In this document: in pieces, positions 40,693 to 49,600 of the stretch
Layout: every line of letters starts with the position of its first letter
Position numbering within the stretch: the first letter of the stretch is position 1
NCBI GenBank assembly: GCA_964476835.1
Contig: CAYZCE010000009.1
Location: 1 to 64,000, forward strand
Reading direction: 5' to 3'
Source of the DNA: PALSA-926 sp964476835
GTDB taxonomy: Bacteria > Pseudomonadota > Alphaproteobacteria > Micavibrionales > UBA2020
Length of the DNA stretch: 64,000 nucleotides
The notes under the pieces: generated by a model
Seen by the model: only the letters and a program-made list of their open reading frames with translations
Told to the model about the DNA's origin: nothing
Database searches by the model: none
Position numbers and translations under genes: made by a program

Positions 40693-40720
40693 ATTTTCCG
40701 TAATATCCATTATCACGCAA
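40693..40720 (-). other. Right attachment site, dif-like (host XerC arm, phage XerD arm)
   Basis: On the minus strand: TTGCGTGATAA, centre TGGATA, TTACGGAAAAT. Joining the host arms of the two sites gives ...GATAATGGATATTATGGGAAAT, which matches the dif core ATAATGTATATTATG-TTAAAT at most positions. The 13-bp centre is identical to the left site and the distance is exactly 8,800 bp. Confidence 0.8.
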
Positions 40721-40785
40721 TTATCCCGGAGCCGCCGGGTATAGACAGGCCTCGGATCTGGCTCAAAACGGCCTCTCCGGCTTAC

Positions 40786-41430
40786 CTACCGGACGCTCCA
40801 CACCACGCGGACTGCGAGCGTCAGCATCAAGGCGCCGCACGTCCGGTCGATCCATTGAGCGGCGGCGGCGAAGCGTTGGCGCATCCGCGCGTTTGTCAGC
40901 AAGACCGCCACGCCGGAAAACCACGCCACCGTCATGACCGAACATGTCAGCCCATAGGCCGCTTGCCACAATGCTGGCGTTCCAGGCTGGATGACCTGGC
41001 TGAAGATCGCCAGGAAGAAAAGCGTCACCTTGGGATTGAGCGCATTGGTCAGGAAACCCGAACGGAACGCCGCTATATCGCCGAACGGCCGGCGCGCCGG
41101 TTCTGCCGCCAGCGCCGCATCCAGCGCCGAGGATTTTATCCCTTGCGACCGCAACGCGCGCAGTCCCATCCACGCCAGATAAGCCGCGCCCGCGTACTTG
41201 ATCAGGCTGAACAGCACGCCTGATCCCGCGATCACGGCCGCGAGGCCCAGCACGACATAACTGACATGGAACAAGACTCCGACCCCGAAACCGAGCGCCG
41301 TGAAAATTCCCGCGCGCCGCGAATGCACCAGCGAATTGCGCACGGCCATGACGAAATCCGGCCCCGGCGACACCAGCGCCACCGAGAACACGGCGAACAT
41401 CGCCATCCATTGGGTGAAATAAACCGACAC
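40786..41430 (-). CDS. LysE/RhtB family exporter
   Basis: A 214-aa inner-membrane protein with six hydrophobic segments and the family motif VALVSPGPDFVMAVRNSL at the N-terminus. FLTNALNPKVTLFFLAIF follows. Exports amino acids or their lactones. It is the first host gene to the right of the prophage; its C-terminus lies 66 bp from the attachment site. In the same direction as the YqeY-like gene upstream. Confidence 0.9.
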   Translation of the reverse strand: MSVYFTQWMAMFAVFSVALVSPGPDFVMAVRNSLVHSRRAGIFTALGFGVGVLFHVSYVVLGLAAVIAGSGVLFSLIKYAGAAYLAWMGLRALRSQGIKSSALDAALAAEPARRPFGDIAAFRSGFLTNALNPKVTLFFLAIFSQVIQPGTPALWQAAYGLTCSVMTVAWFSGVAVLLTNARMRQRFAAAAQWIDRTCGALMLTLAVRVVWSVR

Positions 41431-41437
41431 TTGCGCT

Positions 41438-41899
41438 TTAGCCGCCGAGCGCGGCCTTGACCAGCGCGCCGGCCTTGGCGAAATCCATCTGGCCGGTGTA
41501 TTTCGCCTTCAGCTCGTTCATCACCTTGCCCATGTCCTTGACGGAGGTTGCGGCAGCGGCGGTCACGGCGGCGGCGACGGCGGCCTTGACCTCGTCTTCG
41601 CTCATCTGCTTGGGCATATAGCGTTCGATGACGGCGATCTCGCCCTGCTCTTTCGCGGCGAGCTCGGGGCGGTTGCCTTGCTCGTACATCTTGATCGATT
41701 CCTGACGCTGCTTGATCATGGTCTGGAACAGTGCGAGGATCTGTGGATCGCCGATGCCGTCGCGGTTTTCGGCGGTGCGCGCGGCGATGTCCTTGTCCTT
41801 GATCGCGGCGTTCATCAGGCGCAGGGTCGAGGTGGTCATCTCGTCCTTGGCGAACATGGCGGTTTTCAGGTCGGCGGTAATTTGCGCGCGGAGCGACAT
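41438..41899 (-). CDS. GatB/YqeY family protein
   Basis: A 153-aa protein of the YqeY family, related to the tRNA-interacting tail of GatB. Seen: LRAQITADLKTAMFAKDE, TLRLMNAAIKDKDIA, AVIERYMPKQMSEDEV and MGKVMNELKAKYTGQMDFAKA. The start is chosen at an ATG with AGGAAG upstream; the longer frame is not supported. It is divergent from greA and just upstream of the exporter on the same strand. Confidence 0.9.
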   Translation of the reverse strand: MSLRAQITADLKTAMFAKDEMTTSTLRLMNAAIKDKDIAARTAENRDGIGDPQILALFQTMIKQRQESIKMYEQGNRPELAAKEQGEIAVIERYMPKQMSEDEVKAAVAAAVTAAAATSVKDMGKVMNELKAKYTGQMDFAKAGALVKAALGG

Positions 41900-42026
41900 G
41901 GCTTTTGCTTCCTCTTTGTTTATCGTCGGTCGAGGATAATACACATATTTCCTTAACGCAATAGCAGCTTGGGCTTGCCTCGATGCGCGCGGAGAGCATA
42001 CAATTACTCTATCAAAGGGGATTTAC

Positions 42027-42503
42027 ATGACGACGAAAGTGCCGATCACCCTGGCTGGCTGCGCCCAGCTGGAGGAAGAAATCAAGATGCTGAAAACGGT
42101 CGAGCGCCCGGCCGTCATTCAGGCGATCGCAGAAGCGCGCGCGCACGGCGACCTCAAGGAGAACGCCGAGTACCACGCCGCCCGCGAACGCCAGAGCTTT
42201 ATCGAGGGACGCCTGCTTGAGCTGGAAGACCGCCTGTCCCGCGTCGACGTCATCGACCCTGCCAAGATGACCGGTACGGTCGTCAAGTTCAGCGCCACCG
42301 TCAAGCTGGCGGATGAAGACAGCGGCGACGAAGTGACCTACCAGATTGTCGGCGAATACGAGTCCGACTTTGAAAAGGGCCGCCTCTCCCTCACCGCCCC
42401 CCTCTCCCGCGCGCTGATCGGCAAGACCGTCGGTGACGTGGTCGAAGTCCGCACGCCGAAGGGTGCGAAGTCGTACGAGATTTTGGAAGTGAAGTTCGTT
42501 TAA
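42027..42503 (+). CDS. greA: Transcription elongation factor GreA
   Basis: Rescues backtracked RNA polymerase by stimulating transcript cleavage. A 158-aa protein: N-terminal coiled-coil hairpin with the acidic tip residues (LKENAEYHAARERQSFIEGRL region, positions about 40-60) and a C-terminal FKBP-like domain (YQIVGEYESDF, GRLSLTAPLSRALIGK). AAAGGGG lies upstream of the ATG. Followed by a strong terminator 64 bp beyond the stop. Confidence 0.96.
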   Translation: MTTKVPITLAGCAQLEEEIKMLKTVERPAVIQAIAEARAHGDLKENAEYHAARERQSFIEGRLLELEDRLSRVDVIDPAKMTGTVVKFSATVKLADEDSGDEVTYQIVGEYESDFEKGRLSLTAPLSRALIGKTVGDVVEVRTPKGAKSYEILEVKFV

Positions 42504-42566
42504 TCGCGCTTCCAGACAAAGAAACAGCTACATTTGTCAGGTGCGTCCGCTCGTTCTATTTAGTCA

Positions 42567-42596
42567 AAGCCCGCCGTAGTGATACGGCGGGCTTTT
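42567..42596 (+). terminator. Intrinsic terminator after greA
   Basis: A 12-bp stem AAGCCCGCCGTA / TACGGCGGGCTT with a GTGA loop, then TTCTT. It separates greA from the convergent HU gene. Confidence 0.88.
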
Positions 42597-42620
42597 CTTG
42601 TGATTAAGCGCGAGGCCTAA

Positions 42621-42962
42621 TTACTTGCCGACTGCTTCCTTGAGTTCCTTGGCAGCGCGGAAAGCGATCTTCTTCTTAGCGGGGATCTTGATCGCTTCGC
42701 CGGTGGCGGGGTTGCGGCCCATGCGAGCAGCGCGCTTGCGCACTTGCAGGATGCCGAGGCCGGCCATACGGACGCGGTTGCCCTTCTTCAGGTTCTTGAC
42801 GAGCGAATCAACGAAATCGTCGAAGATTGCGTTGACTTGCTTCTTGCTGAGTTCGTGGGTTTCAGCGAGGTCGTTCGCGATGTTCTTGAGGGTGACGGTC
42901 GGAGCGGTGGTCTTCGCTGCGGAGGACTTCGCGACCGCCTTCTTGACTGCTACTTTTGCCAT
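42621..42962 (-). CDS. HU-family DNA-binding protein with basic N-terminal extension
   Basis: A 113-aa nucleoid protein. The HU/IHF fold (residues about 23-113) has KKQVNAIFDDFVDSLVKNL, GLGILQVRKRAARMGRNP and IPAKKKIAFRAAKELK. A 20-residue Lys/Ala-rich extension (KVAVKKAVAKSSAAKTT) precedes it, longer than standard HU and reminiscent of the basic tails in some alphaproteobacterial and histone-like variants. Strong AT-rich promoter region upstream. Confidence 0.93.
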   Translation of the reverse strand: MAKVAVKKAVAKSSAAKTTAPTVTLKNIANDLAETHELSKKQVNAIFDDFVDSLVKNLKKGNRVRMAGLGILQVRKRAARMGRNPATGEAIKIPAKKKIAFRAAKELKEAVGK

Positions 42963-43257
42963 GTTTCTAACTCACTTTTCATTAGGGGTTATAGTCACAA
43001 GAGGTTCCGGGACGCGCAGGTAAGGCCTGTTTGACGGGCCTTGCCGAAGAATCACATCTCGATTCACCTTGTACATTGATTCATGACAGATTCATGTAAG
43101 GACGCAATAGAAAACTTGGAATAACCCCTGCTATTCGCCACTTTTTCGCATACTGTGCCGCGGAAACCGCGATAACAGCCCGAACGCACGCGTTTAAGCC
43201 CTGTGCTGCAAGGGTTCGCGGCCTGCGCGAAGTTTCCTGAATAATGTATTGGAAAAG

Positions 43258-44250
43258 TTACGTTTGCGCGCCGGCCGCGCGCGTGAGGCGGTCGTTGATC
43301 GCGAGGCCGAGGCCGGTGGATGGAATATTCATCACCGCGATGCCCGCAAAGCCGCCGTGATCGAGCTGGTGCAGCATGGCGAAGAGGTTTGCGGCGGCTT
43401 CGTGCAGGTCGCCGCTCTCGCTGAGGTTGAGAAGCGCGCCTGTGGGTAAATCCTTCGCCCATCCGCCGCCCTGCAGCCCCATGAATTTGAGCGAGCCGAA
43501 GGCCAGCAACGCCTCGCCGGGACGCACATCGACGGCATGGAGCCGCAGGGGCGTCCTGGGCGCGTAGTGGCGCAGCAGCTGGCCGGGCGACTTCGGATTG
43601 TTATCCACAGCCTCCAGCTCCACCGCTACTTCGCCCAGATGTTGGCGCAGGTCGTCCAGCGTGATGGCGCCGGGGCGCAGCAGCGTGGGCACCGGGGCGG
43701 TCATGTCGACGACGGTCGATTCCAGCCCCACCTCGGCCTTGCCGCCCGCGAGGATCGTTCCGGCGGCCGCGCCAAGGCTTTGCAGCACGTGTTGAGGCGT
43801 CGTGGGGCTGAGGCTGCCGGACTTATTGGCGCTCGGCGCTGCGATGGGGCGGCCCAGCTCCTTGATGAGCGCGCGGGCGACCGGGTGCGCCGGGCAGCGC
43901 ACCGCGATGGTCGGCAGGCCGGCGCTGCACAGGAGGGAGACGTTGGCCCCTTCCCGCCGCGGCAGGATCATGGTCAGCGGACCGGGCCAGAAGACGGCGG
44001 CCAGTGCCTCCGCCTGTTCGTTGAACACGACGGCGGCTTCGGCTTCTTCCTGGGTGCGGAAGTGGACGATGACGGGGTTGAACGTCGGCCGTCCCTTGGC
44101 CTCGAAGATCGAGGCGACGGCGCGGTCGCTGGTGGCATCGGCGGCGAGGCCATAGACGGTTTCCGTCGGCATGGCGACGAGGCGTCCGGCTTTTAATTCG
44201 TCGGCGGCTTTGCGGATATTGTCGGCGGTAGGTTCGAGGATGACGCTCAC
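43258..44250 (-). CDS. tsaC: Threonylcarbamoyl-AMP synthase, Sua5 type
   Basis: Makes threonylcarbamoyl-AMP for the t6A modification of tRNA. A 330-aa protein: N-terminal YrdC domain (RLVAMPTETVYGLAADA, FEAKGRPTFNPVIVH, IAVRCPAHPVARAL, APSANKSGSLSPT) and C-terminal Sua5 domain (SPGQLLRHYAPRTPL). It ends without a terminator in sight. Its start overlaps the anmK stop (ATGA). Confidence 0.93.
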   Translation of the reverse strand: MSVILEPTADNIRKAADELKAGRLVAMPTETVYGLAADATSDRAVASIFEAKGRPTFNPVIVHFRTQEEAEAAVVFNEQAEALAAVFWPGPLTMILPRREGANVSLLCSAGLPTIAVRCPAHPVARALIKELGRPIAAPSANKSGSLSPTTPQHVLQSLGAAAGTILAGGKAEVGLESTVVDMTAPVPTLLRPGAITLDDLRQHLGEVAVELEAVDNNPKSPGQLLRHYAPRTPLRLHAVDVRPGEALLAFGSLKFMGLQGGGWAKDLPTGALLNLSESGDLHEAAANLFAMLHQLDHGGFAGIAVMNIPSTGLGLAINDRLTRAAGAQT

Positions 44251-45317
44251 GCGTGCACCTGTCCGCCTGTCATCGGCTGCGGCGCCCCGGTGGTGCCGGG
44301 GAAGCTGATCGGCAGGCCGCGCAGCGAACGCACGGCAAGATAGGCGAAGGCTTCGGCTTCGATGGCGTCACCGTCCATGCCGAGCGCTTCGTCGATGCGT
44401 GAAACGGGCACGTTGATGTGGCGTTGCAGCTGCTGCATCAGGAATGTGTTATGCCGCCCGCCGCCCGCGACGATCCATTGCTTGGGCTGCTCGGGGAAGT
44501 GGCGCGCCGCTGCGATCACGGCCTGCACGGTGAAGGCGGCCAGCGTTGCCGCGCCGTCTTCAGTAGAAAGGCTCTTCCATGCCTCGGATACGAAAGCATT
44601 GCGGTCGAGCGACTTCGGCGGCTTGACCGCGAAGAACGGATGCGCCAGCAATTGTTTCAGGACGGCTTCATCGACCTTGCCAGACGTCGCGGCGCGGCCG
44701 TCGGCGTCGAAGGCCTGCCCGGTCTTTTGCAGCATCCAGTCATCGATCAGCGCGTTGCCGGGGCCGGTGTCGAAGGCCAGCAGCTCGCCCTGCGCGCCCA
44801 CATAGGTCACGTTGGCGACGCCGCCGATATTGAGGAAGACGACGGGCTTTTCCAGTTGCGCGGCCAACGCCTGGTGGTAGACGGGCACCAGCGGCGCACC
44901 CTGCCCGCCGGCCTTGACGTCAGCGGTGCGGAAATCGTTGACGACATGGATGCCGGTCATCGCCGCGAGCAACGCGCCGTCGCCGATCTGGCAGGTATAG
45001 CGGCGGTCGGGCGCGTGGTCGATGGTCTGGCCGTGGAAGCCGATCAGGTCGATGTCGTGCGAGTACAGGCCTTGTTTCTTGAGAAGGCGGTGCACGGTCT
45101 CGGCGTGGGCGACGGTCAGCGCGCGCTCGGCAGCGCGTGATTGGTCGGCGGTACGTCCGAAACAGGCGCGGATGTCGGCGCGCAAGGTCGCGTCATAGGG
45201 CAGGCTCAGGAAGCCTTCGCATTCGATATGGCTTTCGCCGTCGGTGCGTAGCAGCGCCGCATCGACGCCGTCCAGCGACGTTCCGCTCATAAGCCCGATG
45301 ACCCGGTATATCTTCAT
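44247..45317 (-). CDS. anmK: Anhydro-N-acetylmuramic acid kinase
   Basis: Phosphorylates 1,6-anhydroMurNAc, recycled from peptidoglycan, to MurNAc 6-phosphate. A 356-aa protein beginning MKIYRVIGLMSGTSLDGVDA. Family segments: GFHGQTIDHAP, FLNIGGVANVTYV, FDTGPGNALIDDWM, VAGGGRHN. I chose the ATG giving the canonical start; a longer frame adds 18 residues. Fits with the lytic transglycosylase at 21 kb, which generates the anhydro substrate. Confidence 0.95.
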   Translation of the reverse strand: MKIYRVIGLMSGTSLDGVDAALLRTDGESHIECEGFLSLPYDATLRADIRACFGRTADQSRAAERALTVAHAETVHRLLKKQGLYSHDIDLIGFHGQTIDHAPDRRYTCQIGDGALLAAMTGIHVVNDFRTADVKAGGQGAPLVPVYHQALAAQLEKPVVFLNIGGVANVTYVGAQGELLAFDTGPGNALIDDWMLQKTGQAFDADGRAATSGKVDEAVLKQLLAHPFFAVKPPKSLDRNAFVSEAWKSLSTEDGAATLAAFTVQAVIAAARHFPEQPKQWIVAGGGRHNTFLMQQLQRHINVPVSRIDEALGMDGDAIEAEAFAYLAVRSLRGLPISFPGTTGAPQPMTGGQVHA

Positions 45318-45364
45318 ATTGGCTTTTACCCCTGCTCCCGCTATATTAGGCCAAGAGGCATATA

Positions 45365-46621
45365 ATGACAACGTTCCGTTCCGAATTCCTGAAGATCATG
45401 CAAGAGCGCGGCTTCTTGCACCAGTGCACCGACCTTGACGGCCTCGATAAAAAGATGGCCGAAGGTTCCGTCACCGCCTATATCGGTTTCGACGCCACCG
45501 CGCCCAGCCTGCACGTCGGCAGCCTGCTGCCCGTCATGATGCTCTACTGGCTGCAGCAGACCGGCCACAAGCCCATCGTCCTCATGGGCGGCGGCACCAC
45601 CAAGGTCGGCGACCCTTCCGGCAAGGATGAATCGCGCAAGCTGCTCGACGATGCCGGCATCGCGACGAACATGGTCGGCATCAAGAAAGTCTTCGCCAAG
45701 TACCTGACCTTTGGTGTCGGAAAGACCGACGCCGTCATGGTCAACAACGACGACTGGCTGAGCAGCCTCAAGTACATCGAATTCCTGCGCGACTTCGGCC
45801 GCCACTTCACGATCAACCGCATGATGACGTTTGACAGCGTCAAGGCGCGGCTGGAACGCGAGCAGCCGCTGACCTTCCTCGAATTCAACTACATGATCAT
45901 GCAGGCTTACGATTTCTACGAGCTGAACAAGCGGCAGAACTGCACGCTGCAGCTCGGCGCGTCGGACCAGTGGGGAAACATTGTCAACGGCGTGGAACTC
46001 ACCCGCCGCGTCTCGGCCAAGGAAGCCTTCGGCTTCACCTGCCCGCTGCTGACGAAGTCCGACGGCTCCAAGATGGGCAAGTCGGCCTCGGGCGCGATCT
46101 GGCTGAACGAAGACATGCTCAGCCCGTACGATTTCTACCAATACCTCCGCAACGTCGACGACGCCGATGTGGGCAAGCTGTTGCGCCTGCTGACCATCCT
46201 GCCGATCGACGAGATCAGACAACTGGAATCGCTCAAGGGCGCCGAGATCAACGAGGCCAAGAAGCGCCTCGCCTTCGAAGTCGTGAAACTCTGCCACGGC
46301 GAATCCCCAGCGCATGAAGCCGCCGAAACCGCGCGCAAGACCTTCGAGGAAGGCATGGCCGCCGAAGGCCTGCCGACGGTTGCTGTCGCGCGCGCGAAGC
46401 TGGCCGAAGGCGTGCCGGCCTACGTGCTGTTCAAGGATGCAGGCCTCGCGGCATCCGGCGGCGAAGCACGCCGCCTGATCGCGGGCGGCGGCGCGCGCGT
46501 CAACGACGAAAAGGTCTCCGACGAGCAACTGCCCATCACCCTCGCCCACCTCTCGGCTGACAAGACGATCAAGCTGTCGGCCGGCAAGAAGAAGCACGTG
46601 CTGGTGGTCGTTTCGGACTAA
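45365..46621 (+). CDS. tyrS: Tyrosyl-tRNA synthetase
   Basis: Charges tRNA-Tyr. A 418-aa class I synthetase. The HIGH-type motif is SLHVGSLLP, the tyrosine-binding region MIMQAYDFYEL with LGASDQWGNIVNG, the KMSKS-type motif GSKMGKSASGAIWL, and a C-terminal S4 RNA-binding domain (GGEARRLIAGGGARVNDEK). AAGAGG precedes the ATG. Divergent from anmK, convergent with the AsmA-like gene 3 bp after the stop. Confidence 0.97.
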   Translation: MTTFRSEFLKIMQERGFLHQCTDLDGLDKKMAEGSVTAYIGFDATAPSLHVGSLLPVMMLYWLQQTGHKPIVLMGGGTTKVGDPSGKDESRKLLDDAGIATNMVGIKKVFAKYLTFGVGKTDAVMVNNDDWLSSLKYIEFLRDFGRHFTINRMMTFDSVKARLEREQPLTFLEFNYMIMQAYDFYELNKRQNCTLQLGASDQWGNIVNGVELTRRVSAKEAFGFTCPLLTKSDGSKMGKSASGAIWLNEDMLSPYDFYQYLRNVDDADVGKLLRLLTILPIDEIRQLESLKGAEINEAKKRLAFEVVKLCHGESPAHEAAETARKTFEEGMAAEGLPTVAVARAKLAEGVPAYVLFKDAGLAASGGEARRLIAGGGARVNDEKVSDEQLPITLAHLSADKTIKLSAGKKKHVLVVVSD

Positions 46622-46624
46622 GCC

Positions 46625-49600
46625 TTATTTTTCGAAAAACAGTTTCCGCAGGATGCCGGGCGCCAGCACCGACAGCGGGTTCACCTTGACGTCGGCGGTG
46701 TCTTTCGGGCCTTTCACTGTATAAGTTGCAGCGAAAACGGCCTTGCCGCCACCGGTCAGGATGTTGCCGACGAGCGGGATGTTGGCCGCGGCCTTGTTGA
46801 TGCCGGATGCCGGGATGATCGTGCCGTTGAGGTCGAGCGTGCGCGTCCAAATGTCGGCGGTGCCTTCGAACGTCAGGCCGAGCGACGCGCCCGAGGTCTG
46901 GCCGTCCTTGAGGCGGATCAGGCGGACGTTCTTGGCCGTTTCCGGCTGGCCACGGTCGATCCACTGGAACCCGGCGCTCATTTTTTGGAAGCCGATCCCC
47001 TTGCCGTTCAGCAACTCCATGATGCCGGTGAGCGACATCGCGTTGAGCAATCGGCCGAGCGTCGGCGCGTTGACGACCGTGAAGTTGGTGAGCATGACCG
47101 TCCCGGCGATGTCGCGCGACCCGCCCTTGGCGAACGGCGTGCCGTTGACGACGATCTTGCCGTCCTTGAGCTTGTTGGTGATGCCGAGCGCCGCCAGCGC
47201 GGCGCCCGCGTTGTCGGCTTCCAGCCGCAGCATATGGCCCTTGGCCGTGGGATCGTAGCGGAGGGACAGTGGCTTGTAGCCGGCCTGCCCGTCGACGTCG
47301 AGCTGGTCGATGCGGCCCCAGCCGTTGCGGCGCATGAACATCTTGAGCTGCCAGATGCTCTTCTCCTGCCCGGTGACGAGCTTGCCGATGTTGAGCGAGA
47401 GCGTGACCGGCGTAACGGGCTTGGCGGCTTCCGCGTCGCTATTGGGCGTTTCCTCGTCGGTGAAGAAGCTGCTGGCGTCGAGCTGCTTGCCGGTGATGCC
47501 GACGGTGAAGCCGCTTGAGAGGCCGTTGCTTGCGGTCAGCGCGATGTCCGTGTCGCCGAGCTGCACCTGGCTGAAATCAGCCTTCTGGACGTTGCCGTCA
47601 GGATAGAAACCGAGATTGCCTTTCATCGCCATCTTGTCGCCGGTCAGCGACAGGCTGGGGATCTGCGTCAGCTTGCCGTTCTTGTCGATGCGCAGTGTCA
47701 TGTCGAGGGCGCCTGCGACTGTTTCCTTCTTCGCGTAGTTGAGCACGGGCACCGTGAAACCCGTCGGCGTCACGTCGCCCTTGAGGCTCAACGTCGCCGA
47801 TTTGTCGGGCGCTACCGTATAAGTCGCCGTCGCGGGCAGCGTGCCGGTCATCTTGAGGCTGTCGGGCACGCCGAACTTGGCAAGCACCGCGGGCGTCAGC
47901 GCCATCTTGGCGTCCGCCTGCATCGCCACCGGCGCGCCGTCGTTGAAGTTCTTGAGGAAGCTGAACGTCAGCGGCGTGTCGCCGAGCTTGCCGGCGCCCT
48001 TGACCGTCAGCGCGCCCGCGGCCAGCGCCACATCGAGCGGCCCGCCGGTCAGGTCCATGCCCGCGACGATGCCGGGCAGCACGGCGTTGTCGATCTTGGC
48101 TTTTGCCGTCACCTTGATCTCGGGCAGCGCGAGGTTGTCGTAGAGGGGGAACTTGAAATCGACGTTGATCGCCGCGGTGCCGGCGGTCTTGGCCGGGTCG
48201 ATGCCCATTTCCTTCGGGTAGCCGAGCGGCTTGCCGTCGAGCAGCTTGAGCGCGGTCTTGAGCGGGCCATTGAGGTTGGCGTTGATGTCGATCTTGGCGT
48301 GCTGGTCCGCAGGCGAGTCGAGGTCGGTGATGGCGATGGTGGCGTCGGTGACGGCCAAGTCTTCCGCCTGTCCGTGCGTGACGGCGATGTTGAACGACTT
48401 GTTGTCGTAGGTCGCGCGGCCGTCGACGTCGGTCGCGGGCATCAGCGGGGCGAAGTAATCGACCTTGAGGCCCTTGAAGTCGATGGTGCCGCCTACATGC
48501 TCGAGCGCCAGCGAATTGAAATCCGCCGTCGGCGCGAGCATGGAAAGGCGCAGCGTCGCATGCGTCGTCGTGCCTGCCGAGAGATGCTCCACCACCCACT
48601 TGCGCGCGTCCACGCCGACCGTTTCCGGCCAGTATTTGTGCAGGATGTCCATCTGCATGTTCTCGAGGATGGCGGTCACGCGCAGGGCATGCCCCTCGCC
48701 TTCCTGCGTCAGCGCCATCTTGGCCGATGCCTTGGGGCCGTCCATGTCGAGGCGGAAGTCCTCAAGGCTCATCTCGCGCGTCGCCATGTTGAAGAGGCCC
48801 TGCGCGTACATGTTCTTGACCGGCATCGGTTTGGCGTAGAGGCCGGCGGCGTTGAAGGTGCCCGCGTCGGCGCCGATCACGAAGCGGCCCGCGCCGGGCA
48901 TGAAATTCTGATCAAGCGTCAGTGCGACGCTGCCCTTGAGCGGCAGGTTGACCTGCGCGATCGCCTGCAGCGCTGTGCTTTGCTGCGCCAGCAGCGCCGG
49001 GTTGATGCCGGCGAAGTAAACGACGCCCTCGGGCGTGGCGGTCTCCCAGTCGTAGGTGAAGTTGGAACGCAGGTAGGCGGTGTGGCCGGGATCGAGTTCG
49101 AGGTTGGCGACGGTGTCGATCTCCAGCCCGTCGTCGCCGCGCGTGAAGATGAGGTCGGTGCCATGCGACTTCCAGAGCACGTTCAGCGCACGGTCGTCGT
49201 AGACCAGCGTCGCGTTGGTGATGGCCACCTGCTCCAGCCCCGCGAGCATGTTCAGCGCGCCGCTGTCCTTCAGGCGGGAGATGAAGTCCTTCATCAGGTC
49301 GGCGCTGCCGTTGCCTGCGCCCGTATCGGGCGTCGGGGCCGCGTCGCCCTGCATGTTGAACAGGAAGTGCCCGTCGGTGTCCCGACTGACGCGCAGGTTC
49401 GGGCTGTAAATCTTGATGACGCGCGGCACCACTTTCGCGAGCACGAGGTAGCGCTTGGAGAGCTGGATGCCGATCTTCTGCACGAACAGCACAGGCGTCT
49501 TGTCGGGGCGGTTGACCTGCACGTTGTTGACGCTGATCTGGAACGGGTCTTCCGTCCCGCCCCATACGAGCCACGTCGAGCCGACGTGGAACTCCATGCC

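Larger units (their letters stand above)
31893..40720. mobile_element. PM2/corticovirus-like (double-jelly-roll) prophage integrated at a dif-like site
   Basis: An element of 8,800 bp between matching core positions. It carries a repressor, a replication protein, a packaging ATPase, a double-jelly-roll-type capsid protein, many small membrane proteins, a spike candidate and a lysozyme. No tail, portal, terminase or integrase gene is present. This is the hallmark gene set and genome size of tailless, internal-membrane phages like PM2 (about 10 kb). Nearly all genes run left to right; the repressor and a second HTH gene run right to left at the two ends. Integration by host XerCD is inferred from the flanking sites. 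Confidence 0.85.

Noticed and set aside
40568..40720. Host TTG as the start of the right-end HTH gene
   Set aside because: The TTG lies in host DNA outside the phage and an in-frame stop precedes it directly; the phage's own start must lie inside the element, the ATG at 40570 being the best.
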